DNA from: a virus
IMG/VR virus record: IMGVR_UViG_3300032053_000004
Span: 62,001 to 126,000 of that record
Direction: 5' to 3' (one strand)
Length of the DNA: 64,000 nucleotides
The translations under genes and the position numbers were made by a program. Every line of letters begins with the position of its first letter. Position 1 is the stretch's first letter. Shown here piece after piece: positions 9,229-18,098 of the stretch. The notes beneath the pieces were generated by a model, which was not told where the DNA came from, searched no databases, and worked only from the letters and a program-made list of their open reading frames with translations.

Positions 9229-10025
9229 TCAATATATTTCGAATTGCCAGCAGAATTGCTGGCAAGAGTCTTCTTTTAATGGAAGAAATGGGATACAATC
9301 CATATATTCGTGTAGATAATATAAGTTATTTATTGCCTGAGGAGTGCAGCAGTAGTGAAATTATTGAATCTATATTCAATGCTTGGATAAAGTCTGGATT
9401 TTCAGGTGATTCTCTCATTTCTCAGAAAAAATTATTTGATACCCCAAGTAATTTTCTTCATGAAATTGAACATCTTGTTTTAGATCCTAATTTTGATTTA
9501 AGACTCCAAGCCCATAAATCAAAATTAACTGATTCTCCGTCTCATCATGGGATAGAATCTATGATGGAAGAAGTTATGACTCAACGTCTCTTTCGTTTCA
9601 TTCTTCCTGATGAAGCAGATTGTCATGATGCAATAGATAATAGTATATGGTTTTCACACAATAGTCGTTTAGAAAATGATAAACTGTTGGATATGATTTC
9701 TTCTGCTCCAATGTCTAATTCTACTTTAGAAAATATTAGAGATTCAGCTATATATAAAACAAAACAAAAATATGAGAATGGTGAGATAAATACTAGCCCG
9801 GATCGACCGGGGGTGATAGAAATGAATGTTCAAATCTTAATTGATTTTCTCATGAATGCTTTGAGCAAATTTGATATATGGAAAGAAATTATTTCTGATG
9901 AACAGGAAGAAAAATGGAGAAAATTTGCTCTTAATTTAAGAAATGAATTCAAGAAACTTTCTCGAATTTACGGAATTTCTATGGATTGGGATACTGATCG
10001 AATGATTCAATACGAAGAACAGTAG
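9225..10025 (+). CDS. Hypothetical protein with HExxH motif
   Basis: 266 residues, start overlapping the preceding stop (ATGA). The N-terminus reads 'IFRIASRIAGKSL'. An HEIEH motif lies at residues 79-83 and is followed ~30 residues later by 'ESMMEEVMTQR', an arrangement compatible with a zinc metallopeptidase (zincin), but the surroundings are not a recognised family and the motif can arise by chance. It lies between the two halves of the split DNA ligase. Confidence 0.7.
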   Translation: MINIFRIASRIAGKSLLLMEEMGYNPYIRVDNISYLLPEECSSSEIIESIFNAWIKSGFSGDSLISQKKLFDTPSNFLHEIEHLVLDPNFDLRLQAHKSKLTDSPSHHGIESMMEEVMTQRLFRFILPDEADCHDAIDNSIWFSHNSRLENDKLLDMISSAPMSNSTLENIRDSAIYKTKQKYENGEINTSPDRPGVIEMNVQILIDFLMNALSKFDIWKEIISDEQEEKWRKFALNLRNEFKKLSRIYGISMDWDTDRMIQYEEQ

Positions 10026-10051
10026 ATATTATCTCAATTGTAAGTTGGTGC

Positions 10052-10849
10052 ATGGTCACACCGACTGTTGAATATTTTCAAATACCTAGTATATGTCCTG
10101 TTTGTTCCGGTCTTTTAACGATAGACGGGCAATTTTTATTTTGTAAGTCCAAAACTTGCCCTGGAAAGCTTTCCGGGGCAATAAGAGTATGGGTGGAACG
10201 TCTTGGGCTCCTTCATTGGGGTGATACTCTCATAGATAAACTATGTGAGAATAAGATTTCTTCCATATCTGATTTATATCGATTATCGATTGAAGATATT
10301 GCTTCCTGTTGTTCAGGAGTCAAATTTGCTGCTAAATGCCATAAAGTTCTACATTTAAATAAGTCAATTCCTTTACAATTATTGATTTCTGCCTTAAATA
10401 TTCCGAATTTAGGTATATCTACTGCTACTGACATAGTTTCATCAGGAATAAGCACTATTAGTTCACTTCTTAGTGTTTCTGTTGAAGATCTTGAAAAAGT
10501 TCCGAATGTTGGAAAATTAACTGCTCAAAAAATATATGATGGTATTCAAGAAAAAAGAGTAGTTATTCTTGAATTAGAAAGTGTGCTAAATATAATCGTT
10601 CCTACATCCGGTCCTCTTGTTAACTTATCATTCTGTATAACTGGTCCTCTTTCAAAACCTAGAAAAGCTATTGAAAAATTGATAATGGATGCTGGAGGAA
10701 CTGTTAAAAGTTCAGTCGGTTCAGGTGTAACCCACTTAGTGACCAACGTTCCAGACACGACTTCTTCAAAGATGCAAAACGCAAAGAAGCATGGGACTCA
10801 GGTTATTTCAGAGATCAATCTTTATTCGCTCATTGAGGCTACGAATTGA
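10052..10849 (+). CDS. ligB: NAD+-dependent DNA ligase, zinc-finger/HhH/BRCT half (split LigA, C-terminal)
   Basis: The 265 residues begin 'VEYFQIPSICPVC', the junction normally found inside LigA. They contain a four-Cys zinc finger (C15, C18, C31, C36), a helix-hairpin-helix region ('LNIPNLGISTATDIV', 'VPNVGKLTAQKIYDGI') and a BRCT domain from ~195 to the end ('FCITGPLSKPRKAIEKLI', 'VTHLVTN'). This half should bind nicked DNA and associate with the adenylation half encoded on the minus strand at 7574-8695. There is no nucleotidyltransferase domain here. The helicase gene starts in the stop codon. Confidence 0.9.
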   Translation: MVTPTVEYFQIPSICPVCSGLLTIDGQFLFCKSKTCPGKLSGAIRVWVERLGLLHWGDTLIDKLCENKISSISDLYRLSIEDIASCCSGVKFAAKCHKVLHLNKSIPLQLLISALNIPNLGISTATDIVSSGISTISSLLSVSVEDLEKVPNVGKLTAQKIYDGIQEKRVVILELESVLNIIVPTSGPLVNLSFCITGPLSKPRKAIEKLIMDAGGTVKSSVGSGVTHLVTNVPDTTSSKMQNAKKHGTQVISEINLYSLIEATN

Positions 10850-13056
10850 TGGAACAACTTAATTGCAAGATTTCCAGCATTGTTTTTTCCAATAAACAAA
10901 CGGGGTTTTGTATATTAAAAGCAGTTCCTGAAGGTAAATCATCAATGATTACGGTCAGGGGTAATTTCCCTGGCGTTTCTATGAATATTGGACTCAAAGC
11001 CACTTTTACTGGTGAATTTGTTGAACATGCTAAGTTTGGACGTCAGCTTCAGGCTTCATCTTGCGAAATTAAACCGGAAAAAGGAAAAAACGGAGTAGTT
11101 TCTTATTTACTTTCTTGTGTTCCTTCTATAGGTCCTATAACAGCTTCTAAACTTTATGGACACTTTGGGGATGAACTTCTTACTATCTTAGAAACAGATA
11201 TTGAAAAAGTACGTGATCTCAAATTTTTAACTAAAACGCAGATAGAAGCCATTATCGATGAGTGGTCAGAGTCATCTGAAACTAGAACATCTTCAGTCTT
11301 CTTAAGAGATCTCGGTTTAAATTTCAATCAAATAAAACTAATTTACACAGCATTCAGGGCAGATACGAAAAAAGAAGTAACGGATGATCCTTATTCCATA
11401 TGTGAATTCCGTGGAATAGGTTTTATTACTGCCGACCAAATAGCTAGAAAATTGAACGTTGGAGTCGATGACCTTCGTCGAGTTCGCGCATTAATCCTTG
11501 CCGCCTTAAGGGATCTTTCTTCTATAGAAGGCCACTCTTGTGCCACTTCCGATCAAATCAAAAATTATATAAATCGAATGTTTAAGCGACAAGGAATTGA
11601 ATCTTTTTCTCACGGTGATTATGTGTCTGACGTTGCTTTTTACCCGTCACTTATTGAACTTGAAGCCTCGGAAGAGATCCACTCATATAATGGTTTCTTA
11701 TATTTAATGTCAAATTGGCAGTATGAATCTGAAATAGCTAAATACATATCTGCTATCGTAAATAACACTCCGAGAAATCTTGGGGATTTTGACTCTATTC
11801 TTTCTGAATTTGAAAAACTAAAGAATTTAGAACTTTCTGAAGATCAGAAAAAGGCTTTTTCTTTATTAAAGGATGGTCGTATTTGTGTTATTTCTGGATA
11901 TCCTGGAACTGGAAAAACTCTTCTTATGAGTGCTTTCGTTCATTTATTTGAGAAAAATAATATTGATTATACTCTTCTTGCTCCGACTGGTATTGCTGCA
12001 AAACGTTTGTCTCAATTAACCGGAAAATCAGCCTATACTATTCACAGAGCTCTTGGATGCGATAGAGAAGGAAATTGGGAATTTAATAGTAGTAATAAGT
12101 ATATTGTTGACGCAATCGTTTTAGATGAAAGCTCGATGGTAGACAATCAAACTTTCTACCATTTGATTTCTTCCATTTCTGACACAACTATAGTGGTTTT
12201 AGTCGGTGACGCTGCTCAGCTTCCTTCTGTCGGTTCTGGACAGGTTTTAAAAAGTTTCTTAAACAGTCCTAAAGTTCCTCATGTTAGTTTAACTCGTATT
12301 TATCGACAAGAACATCAGTCTGGAATTATTGATATTGCTCATAAAATTTTAAATGAAGAATTAGTTAACACAAAATTTGATGAGAAAAATGAGTTTTTGT
12401 TCTTAAATTTCAATATTGATGAAGTTGTCGATGAAATTAAGAAGATGACTTCTGTTATGTTAGTTAAAAATTCGAATTTTCAAGTCATATCCCCAGTTTA
12501 TGACGGAGAACTTGGTGTTGATAACTTAAATATTAAACTTCGGAGTGTTTTAAATCCTGGATATGAAAACCTTTCTAAATTAAAACATGGTACTACCGGT
12601 TTATATGAAGGTGATCGCATCATGATCATCAAAAATGATTACGGTAGAATGATTTTTAATGGAGATGTTGGAAAAGTTCATCGTATTTCAATCAAATCAG
12701 ATGAAGTTGAAGTAAAGATTTTTAATTGGTTTGATCAAGAGTCAAAAGTCTCAAGATATGTTGACAAAATTTTTACATTCACTATTGAAGAAGCTAGATA
12801 TATAATGAAAGTTGCTTATGCTTGTACGGCTCATAGAGCACAAGGACAAGAGTTCGATTATGTTCTCATGCCAATGACCATGGCTTATGGCCCAATGTTA
12901 TATAAGAATTTAATTTATACCGCGATTACTCGTGCTAGAAAGAAAGTTTTCATATTCGGTGACCCGAAAGCGTTTCGTTTCGCTATTCAAAACAATCGTG
13001 AAATGGATAGAAACACGAATCTGAAAAATTTAATTGAGGACAGTTTAAGTGTTTGA
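10849..13056 (+). CDS. recD2: RecD2-like SF1B 5'-3' DNA helicase
   Basis: 735 residues. The N-terminal OB-like region ('VRGNFPGVSMNIGLKATFTGEF') and tandem HhH part ('VPSIGPITASKLYGHFGDE', then 'FRGIGFITADQIARKL') are those of RecD2/TraA-type helicases. The motor has Walker A GYPGTGKT near residue 350, 'VLDESSMVD', 'LVGDAAQLPSVGSGQ', 'TRIYRQ', 'ACTAHRAQGQEFDYVLMP' and 'YTAITRARKKVFIFGD'. The ATG at 10849 shares its A with the ligase stop; a TTG at 10846 would add one residue. Likely a replicative or repair helicase, as no DnaB-like gene is seen in the window. Confidence 0.9.
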   Translation: MEQLNCKISSIVFSNKQTGFCILKAVPEGKSSMITVRGNFPGVSMNIGLKATFTGEFVEHAKFGRQLQASSCEIKPEKGKNGVVSYLLSCVPSIGPITASKLYGHFGDELLTILETDIEKVRDLKFLTKTQIEAIIDEWSESSETRTSSVFLRDLGLNFNQIKLIYTAFRADTKKEVTDDPYSICEFRGIGFITADQIARKLNVGVDDLRRVRALILAALRDLSSIEGHSCATSDQIKNYINRMFKRQGIESFSHGDYVSDVAFYPSLIELEASEEIHSYNGFLYLMSNWQYESEIAKYISAIVNNTPRNLGDFDSILSEFEKLKNLELSEDQKKAFSLLKDGRICVISGYPGTGKTLLMSAFVHLFEKNNIDYTLLAPTGIAAKRLSQLTGKSAYTIHRALGCDREGNWEFNSSNKYIVDAIVLDESSMVDNQTFYHLISSISDTTIVVLVGDAAQLPSVGSGQVLKSFLNSPKVPHVSLTRIYRQEHQSGIIDIAHKILNEELVNTKFDEKNEFLFLNFNIDEVVDEIKKMTSVMLVKNSNFQVISPVYDGELGVDNLNIKLRSVLNPGYENLSKLKHGTTGLYEGDRIMIIKNDYGRMIFNGDVGKVHRISIKSDEVEVKIFNWFDQESKVSRYVDKIFTFTIEEARYIMKVAYACTAHRAQGQEFDYVLMPMTMAYGPMLYKNLIYTAITRARKKVFIFGDPKAFRFAIQNNREMDRNTNLKNLIEDSLSV

Positions 13057-13087
13057 ACAAGTATGTGTTTTCAACTGTATACTTGTT
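13056..13087 (+). promoter_or_regulatory. Inverted repeat before the SbcD-like gene
   Basis: AACAAGTAT (13056-13064) pairs with ATACTTGTT (13079-13087), nine perfect pairs with a 14-base loop. It fills the gap between helicase and nuclease genes and ends three bases before the ATG, where no Shine-Dalgarno exists. It could be a weak terminator, a processing site or a translational control element. Confidence 0.45.
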
Positions 13088-13090
13088 TAG

Positions 13091-14092
13091 ATGTCGGAAA
13101 TCAGATTTGTTACGTCTTCTGATGAACATTTAGCCGATAATCCCCCTGGATATCGAAAAGACGATTATAGAGCTTCCATCTTCAAGAAACTTGTTTATCA
13201 GGGTGTTTTAGCCAGGAAATATCAAGCTAACGCTCTTTTAAGGGGTGGGGACTTTTTTCACATAAAGGCTGCGAATAAAACGACCCATTCTACTGTTTCG
13301 ATTGCAGCTAGAATTCATCAAGAGTATTCGTGCCCAACTTATGCTCTAGCTGGGAATCACGATATAGTCTATAGTGATTTAGAGACTATTTCTCGTCAAC
13401 CTCTTGGGGTTATGTATAACACTGGTGTTTTTAAAAATCTGAGAGATGAAGTATTCGAAGATGACTCCCTAAAAGTTCGTGTTGTTGGGATCCCTTATAC
13501 GGCCGGTTTAGATCCTGATTTCCTTCGTCAACAGGTGTGTAAGTTGCCGGATGATGGGTATGTTATCGCTTTTGTCCATGCACTAGCATCCATGGCTCCG
13601 AGTGAGAAGATCCAGTCATTTTTTAATGAACCAATTTTTGATTATCGAGATTTAGTTTTTGAAGGATGTCCTGATGCTTATGTTTTCGGTCATTATCATA
13701 AAGATCAAGGTATCGTAGATCATCTCGGAGTTAAATTCGTTAATTTAGGCGCTGTTTCTCGTGGAGCTTTAACTTTTGAAAATTTGGAAAGAAAACCGAA
13801 GGTTTCTTTAATTAAAGTTAACTCTCAAGGTCTTTTTATTGAAGAGCATATAGTTCCGCATGAAGATTCGAGCCAAATTTTCGATTTGGAAAGAAAACAA
13901 CAAATCGATAGAGAAATGAAGTCTCTCTCTGATTTCGTTGAACAATTTAGACTTAATGCTGCCATGAGTAAAGATAATGATTTGAAATCTAGATTGAATG
14001 GGACTGATTGGAATCTTTTTAGTGATGATTTAAAATCTTTGGCTATGGAAATTATTGAAGCTGCTGAATCCGGATCGATAGTAGATGAATAA
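13091..14092 (+). CDS. sbcD: Mre11/SbcD-like metallophosphoesterase nuclease
   Basis: 333 residues with the calcineurin-type phosphoesterase motifs in order: S-D-E-H near residue 11, GGDFFH ~57, GNHD ~95, 'FVHA' ~160 and GHYH ~206. The length and the helical C-terminus fit SbcD/T4 gp47-like nucleases that process DNA ends with a Rad50/SbcC partner. The only SbcC-like candidate nearby is the half-protein at 16339. It overlaps the Cas4-like gene by eight bases. Confidence 0.85.
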   Translation: MSEIRFVTSSDEHLADNPPGYRKDDYRASIFKKLVYQGVLARKYQANALLRGGDFFHIKAANKTTHSTVSIAARIHQEYSCPTYALAGNHDIVYSDLETISRQPLGVMYNTGVFKNLRDEVFEDDSLKVRVVGIPYTAGLDPDFLRQQVCKLPDDGYVIAFVHALASMAPSEKIQSFFNEPIFDYRDLVFEGCPDAYVFGHYHKDQGIVDHLGVKFVNLGAVSRGALTFENLERKPKVSLIKVNSQGLFIEEHIVPHEDSSQIFDLERKQQIDREMKSLSDFVEQFRLNAAMSKDNDLKSRLNGTDWNLFSDDLKSLAMEIIEAAESGSIVDE

Positions 14093-14921
14093 CTATTTGA
14101 GTTATTCTGGTCGTTATTCTTATATTCTTTGTCCAAAGAAATATGAATATTGCTATATTAAAAGACTTAAAGTTAAATCGAATCCTAAAGACGTCATGTT
14201 CGGTTCGGTTATTGGAAAAATATTTGAGTGGTTCTACAATAAAAAACTTTGGAGTTATCCTCAAAGCACTATTCTTTCTCTTATAGAACCGGCTTTAGAC
14301 GAAATTTCTGTTCAGGAAGGGTTCAATATTAGACAAACAGATCCTGAATTTGTTAAAAAGTTGATTGAAGAGCTTAATACTTATACAATTTCTACTATCG
14401 AAACTATTAAATCACATGGTTTTTTAACTTCAAATAGTCGATCTGAAATTGATTTAACAACTGATTACTATAGCCCAAAATATGATATGAAAATTCGTCT
14501 CGGAGGGCGAGTAGACTTCATCCATTATAAAGATGGAGAATCTTGGATTTTAGACGGAAAAGGCAGTAAGTATAGAGAACGTTATGTAGATTCTGAACAA
14601 TTGATATGGTACGCCGTTCAACACTACATATTATACCATATGGCTCCAACACGTCTTGGATTCATATTTTTCAAATTTCCGGAAGACCCGGTTAAATGGA
14701 TCGAGTATGACGATGATAGTATAAGAAAAAGTATAGATACGACCTTTAGCATTGTGAAGAAAATTCATTTAAGTATCTTTCCAGCCAATCCTTCTTCAGG
14801 ATGTCGTATGTGCGGGTATACGTCAAAATGTGAAGAAGGAACTAAATTTTTAGCGGCAAGAAAAGTAGAAACTGGTGGTCGAGTTGACGTTGACTCTTTT
14901 TTCGGTTTAGATCCAGTCTGA
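14085..14921 (+). CDS. Cas4/RecB-like PD-(D/E)XK nuclease with Fe-S cysteines
   Basis: 278 residues. 'YSYILCPKKYEY' near the N-terminus is the RecB/Cas4 start, 'GRVDFI' and 'WILDGKGSK' are the D-x(n)-(D/E)xK core, and Q and Y follow in 'SEQLIWYAVQHY'. One cysteine near residue 16 plus C-x2-C-x5-C near the C-terminus ('GCRMCGYTSKCEEG') are placed like the four 4Fe-4S ligands of Cas4/AddB. It lies in a run with SbcD-, clamp- and SbcC-like genes, so a role in recombination or DNA-end processing is likely. There is no CRISPR context. Confidence 0.8.
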   Translation: MNNYLSYSGRYSYILCPKKYEYCYIKRLKVKSNPKDVMFGSVIGKIFEWFYNKKLWSYPQSTILSLIEPALDEISVQEGFNIRQTDPEFVKKLIEELNTYTISTIETIKSHGFLTSNSRSEIDLTTDYYSPKYDMKIRLGGRVDFIHYKDGESWILDGKGSKYRERYVDSEQLIWYAVQHYILYHMAPTRLGFIFFKFPEDPVKWIEYDDDSIRKSIDTTFSIVKKIHLSIFPANPSSGCRMCGYTSKCEEGTKFLAARKVETGGRVDVDSFFGLDPV

Positions 14922-14930
14922 GGAGGCAAA

Positions 14931-15218
14931 ATGGGACAATCAATTGAAGATCTCGAAGCTACGTATAAAGATTTGGTAAATCGTCGTTCAGTCCTTGTTC
15001 AGGGGAAGCTCAGAGTTGACGCTGAGCTTGCTTCTCGTAAGCGAACCCTGAAGGATTTGATGGAAGAAGCTAAAAAGGCAGGATTTAATCCTGATGATCT
15101 CCCAGAAGAAATCAGAAAGGCTCGAGAAATACTTGTAACAAAAATGGATATTTTTTCTTCAGATATTAAAGAAACGGAACAGATCATGAAGCCTCTTATT
15201 CAAGAAATTGAAAAATAG
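14931..15218 (+). CDS. Small coiled-coil protein, 95 aa
   Basis: Starts behind a strong AGGAGG Shine-Dalgarno six bases upstream. Nearly the whole protein is predicted alpha-helical with heptad-like spacing, apart from a turn at 'FNPDDLPEE'. It lies between the Cas4-like and clamp-like genes, suggesting an accessory role in the recombination complex; it could also be a detached coiled-coil piece related to the SbcC-like half at 16339. Neither is proven. Confidence 0.75.
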   Translation: MGQSIEDLEATYKDLVNRRSVLVQGKLRVDAELASRKRTLKDLMEEAKKAGFNPDDLPEEIRKAREILVTKMDIFSSDIKETEQIMKPLIQEIEK

Positions 15219-15232
15219 AGATTTCATAGAAC

Positions 15233-16342
15233 ATGCCTAAATATACTTTTCAAGCCCAAGAACTAAAACACTCTCTGGTCACTGTTCGGTCTGTGAAACC
15301 AGAAGAAGGAAATTTATATTTGAAGTTTTTTGGGTCAAATATGATTGTAGCTTCTGCTGATAAACGAAGATATGCTCAGTGTTCAGTCTCCGCATCGTCT
15401 ACTGATGCGGAGACTGATTATGAATCGGATTTCTTCGTTTTACCACTAGAACGAAGGTCATTATTTGAACATGACACTGATTTTGTAACCATATCAGTTT
15501 CTGATGTCATCAAAGTAAACGCTATTGAGAACGGTCAATCTAAGAAAGCTACATTAAAGAAAAGAGTCGGGTCAAAGTTTTCTTTAATTTCTTGTCCTTC
15601 CAGCCCATATCCTTCAATTGATTCAGGTGTTTTTAATGAAATACTTCAACATGTTTCTTGTTCTGCTTCAGTACGTGAAACGAAGACTGAAGAAGATATG
15701 AAAGTGAACCAAGTTCACTTTTTTTCTGAACATTTATGCGCTTCTTCTCAATCTAGATACCATGTAACTCACGTTTATTATTCGGGGCTTCTTTATGATT
15801 TTTCTTTAGTCAGTTCTGATATTCCTATCTTTAAGTCTTTTTGCGATAAGACTTCAGGTCCTATTAATATAATCCATGATGATAAGAAAATTTTCTTGTC
15901 GGGAAACAAGTCATTTGTTTCAACCAGTCGAGTTTCAATTCGTCGTCCTCAATTTGTATCTTTAGATAGAAGCGGATTTAAATATGAACTTGAAGTAAAC
16001 TCTGAATTCTTCAAGAATAGTTTCGATTGGGCGAAAGTTGCTATTGAAGGAACTAATAAAATCAGCATAGATTTTAAAAAACAGACCGGTGAGAATGGTA
16101 TAATGGATACTTACTATGGGTCAGATCTTATATCAAGTATTCCAATTTTGTTTAAAAACGGAGAATCGTTTCAAGCGGATTTTCCGGCCAGTGTATTTAT
16201 TAAAATATCTGGGCACATGGGTGAAGAACCGGTTCGTATGAAATATTCTCATTCGAGTTCTTCTAATTTGTTTGAAATTTCTCAAACAAGTAAAAACTCT
16301 ATGGAGACTGTCCATATGCTACAAAGTATGAGGACTAAATGA
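15233..16342 (+). CDS. dnaN: Probable DNA polymerase sliding clamp (DnaN-like)
   Basis: 369 residues, the size of bacterial beta clamps (~366). The start 'YTFQAQELKHSLVTV...' followed by 'LYLKFFGSNMIVASAD' is laid out like the first beta strands and helix of DnaN, and three repeats of about 120 residues can be inferred, the last ending 'GEEPVRMKYSHSS'. Residue-level similarity is weak. The strongest support is context: the window also encodes delta', delta and DnaX clamp-loader subunits, which would be pointless without a clamp. An alternative is an unrelated beta-rich recombination factor. Confidence 0.55.
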   Translation: MPKYTFQAQELKHSLVTVRSVKPEEGNLYLKFFGSNMIVASADKRRYAQCSVSASSTDAETDYESDFFVLPLERRSLFEHDTDFVTISVSDVIKVNAIENGQSKKATLKKRVGSKFSLISCPSSPYPSIDSGVFNEILQHVSCSASVRETKTEEDMKVNQVHFFSEHLCASSQSRYHVTHVYYSGLLYDFSLVSSDIPIFKSFCDKTSGPINIIHDDKKIFLSGNKSFVSTSRVSIRRPQFVSLDRSGFKYELEVNSEFFKNSFDWAKVAIEGTNKISIDFKKQTGENGIMDTYYGSDLISSIPILFKNGESFQADFPASVFIKISGHMGEEPVRMKYSHSSSSNLFEISQTSKNSMETVHMLQSMRTK

Positions 16343-16980
16343 ACTTGGCTCAAGATAAACTAGACGGCATAATACACAATATCGAGAAACTTAAAAATTA
16401 TCGAGAATTTCTTCAAAACCGAGTTAATTTAGCTTCTGCTGAAGAGTCTAAATTAAGACATAAAGCTGATCTTTATCAAAAATGTTCAGAAATATTTAAA
16501 TCGTGGCTTGAAGAATCTATTGAAAAGAATATAACTTCTATTTCTGATTTGGCTACAAATGGTCTTCACCACATCATATATGATCAAAATTTAGAGTTTA
16601 AAATTACTCAAGAGATAAAATATAATCGTTTATCAATGAAATTTTCTTTAGAACAAGAGGGTGTCGAGGGTGATCCTTTAGATTCATTTGGTGGTGGAGC
16701 GGCCGTCATAGTTTCTTTAGTTTTACGTCTCGCTGTCATGGCTCGTCTAGGTATGAAAGATCTTCTTATTTTAGATGAATCAATGGTTGCTCTTGCTAAT
16801 CATTATGTTCCGTTTGCAGCTTCTTTCATGCGACGTCTTTCTGAACAGACTGGGATAAATATTCTCATGGTTACTCATAACCCTGAGTTTCTTCAACAAG
16901 CACATACTGCTTATGAAGGAACAAAGGACGATAGTTTAAAACTCAAGAAAATTAGAACTGAGGGGCATCGTGAAGTCTAA
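16339..16980 (+). CDS. SbcC/Rad50-like ATPase, C-terminal half only
   Basis: 213 residues: an N-terminal coiled coil (~1-75), then an ABC signature-like 'DSFGGGAAVIVSLVLRLAV', Walker B 'DLLILDESMVAL' and an H-loop 'ILMVTHN'. These are the C-terminal-lobe motifs of SbcC/Rad50/RecN. There is no P-loop, and no gene in this window supplies the N-terminal lobe. It starts four bases before the clamp-like gene ends and lies in the SbcD/Cas4 run. It may act with an N-lobe encoded elsewhere, or as a regulatory or remodelled version that does not hydrolyse ATP alone. Confidence 0.75.
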   Translation: MNLAQDKLDGIIHNIEKLKNYREFLQNRVNLASAEESKLRHKADLYQKCSEIFKSWLEESIEKNITSISDLATNGLHHIIYDQNLEFKITQEIKYNRLSMKFSLEQEGVEGDPLDSFGGGAAVIVSLVLRLAVMARLGMKDLLILDESMVALANHYVPFAASFMRRLSEQTGINILMVTHNPEFLQQAHTAYEGTKDDSLKLKKIRTEGHREV

Positions 16981-17530
16981 ATCTGACATCTCAAAAAGAC
17001 TTAGAAACCTTCGCGTTAGGTACGCAAAGCGTTTCATTTCTTTCTCTCAGGAAAGAAAACCGGAAAATTGTTCTTTTAATTTTGAACATAAACCGAATGG
17101 AATATATAATAACTCCAATTTTATGGAGATAGATCGCGCCCCGAAGACAAGCGTCACTTTAGTAGTTATTAACCCGGAAACTCCAACTCGTTTATGCATG
17201 TATGGATCGGAAAATCCGGAAACTTGGAATGGTGTTATTTGCGATCGAGATGAAATTTCGAAATCTTGTAAATATTTTAATCCAAAGAAAAGATTAAATG
17301 AAGCTAGAGAAGAATTTCTCAGCATCATGTCAGATGACGAATATGTCTATGAAAATTATAAAGATATCGCCACCCTCCAGTGGGTTTTAGGCGATAGAAT
17401 CCATAAATCTGGTTTAAATTTATTTGAAAAATTCATTTTTTGGATCCAATCCGTAAAGCTTCGATTATTTAAACCAAAGCTTATCCCTTCTAATGTAAAT
17501 ATATGGGAAGAAGAAAATGATAATCCATAA
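16970..17530 (+). CDS. Hypothetical protein with four conserved-looking cysteines
   Basis: 186 residues from GTG 16970, overlapping the previous gene by 11 bases. The basic N-terminus is followed by Cys in 'NCSFNFEHKPNG', 'RLCMYGSENPETWNGVIC' and 'SKSCKYF', a spacing that could bind zinc or an Fe-S cluster. The C-terminus is amphipathic and basic. The family is not recognised; it is in the replication operon and overlaps the following gene. Confidence 0.7.
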   Translation: MKSKSDISKRLRNLRVRYAKRFISFSQERKPENCSFNFEHKPNGIYNNSNFMEIDRAPKTSVTLVVINPETPTRLCMYGSENPETWNGVICDRDEISKSCKYFNPKKRLNEAREEFLSIMSDDEYVYENYKDIATLQWVLGDRIHKSGLNLFEKFIFWIQSVKLRLFKPKLIPSNVNIWEEENDNP

Positions 17531-18098
17531 TGTTCTTCATTATGACTTTCATATTAAAAAGAAAGACACTGCTTTACCTTTGGTAACGGAGTCTCCTGCT
17601 CAAGAGTCTTATTTTCCAGCAGTAATAAGTAATACTCGAGGAAAGTTCATAGTAATCGAAAAGATGGGGAAGGATAAACTTATAAGATCTGGAATATTTA
17701 CATATGATTCAGATAAAATTGACGATATTATTCCTGATCTTTTTAAATGTGCTTATGATCTATCTGTAAAACAAAACTGGTTAAATATTTTTCCTGACAT
17801 TGATTCAGCTTTTAAATATGTACAAAATTCTAGTGGGTTGACTATACAACCTCATGTTTGTTTAATTCCTGATTCCTGGAACATGAAGAAGATAGAGAAA
17901 ATTTTCAAAAAAGATAAACTTGATATAAATGATAGTAAAATAAAATATGATAAAATATGCTCCGTACATAAATGCAAAGTTTCTTTTCCTATTTTTCTTT
18001 CTCGTCCCGATTTCGTTGGGATGTATACTCAATTTATGGGAGGCTTGTCTTCTATTGTTTTACACAACATAAAACAAGGTATCTCGTTTGTTAAATGA
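17517..18098 (+). CDS. Hypothetical protein, 193 aa
   Basis: Mixed alpha/beta protein with no recognised motif. It overlaps its neighbours by 14 bases (before) and four bases (after, with the primase gene), so it is almost certainly co-translated with the primase and may be a primase-associated factor. Cys residues in 'KICSVHKCKVSFP' are the only notable feature. Confidence 0.7.
   Translation: MIIHNVLHYDFHIKKKDTALPLVTESPAQESYFPAVISNTRGKFIVIEKMGKDKLIRSGIFTYDSDKIDDIIPDLFKCAYDLSVKQNWLNIFPDIDSAFKYVQNSSGLTIQPHVCLIPDSWNMKKIEKIFKKDKLDINDSKIKYDKICSVHKCKVSFPIFLSRPDFVGMYTQFMGGLSSIVLHNIKQGISFVK

Noticed and set aside
9011-9298. Pro/Leu-rich minus-strand frame opposite the poly-Gly and poly-Glu tail of the 8728 gene
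   Set aside because: Shadow of GGN and GAG/GAA runs.
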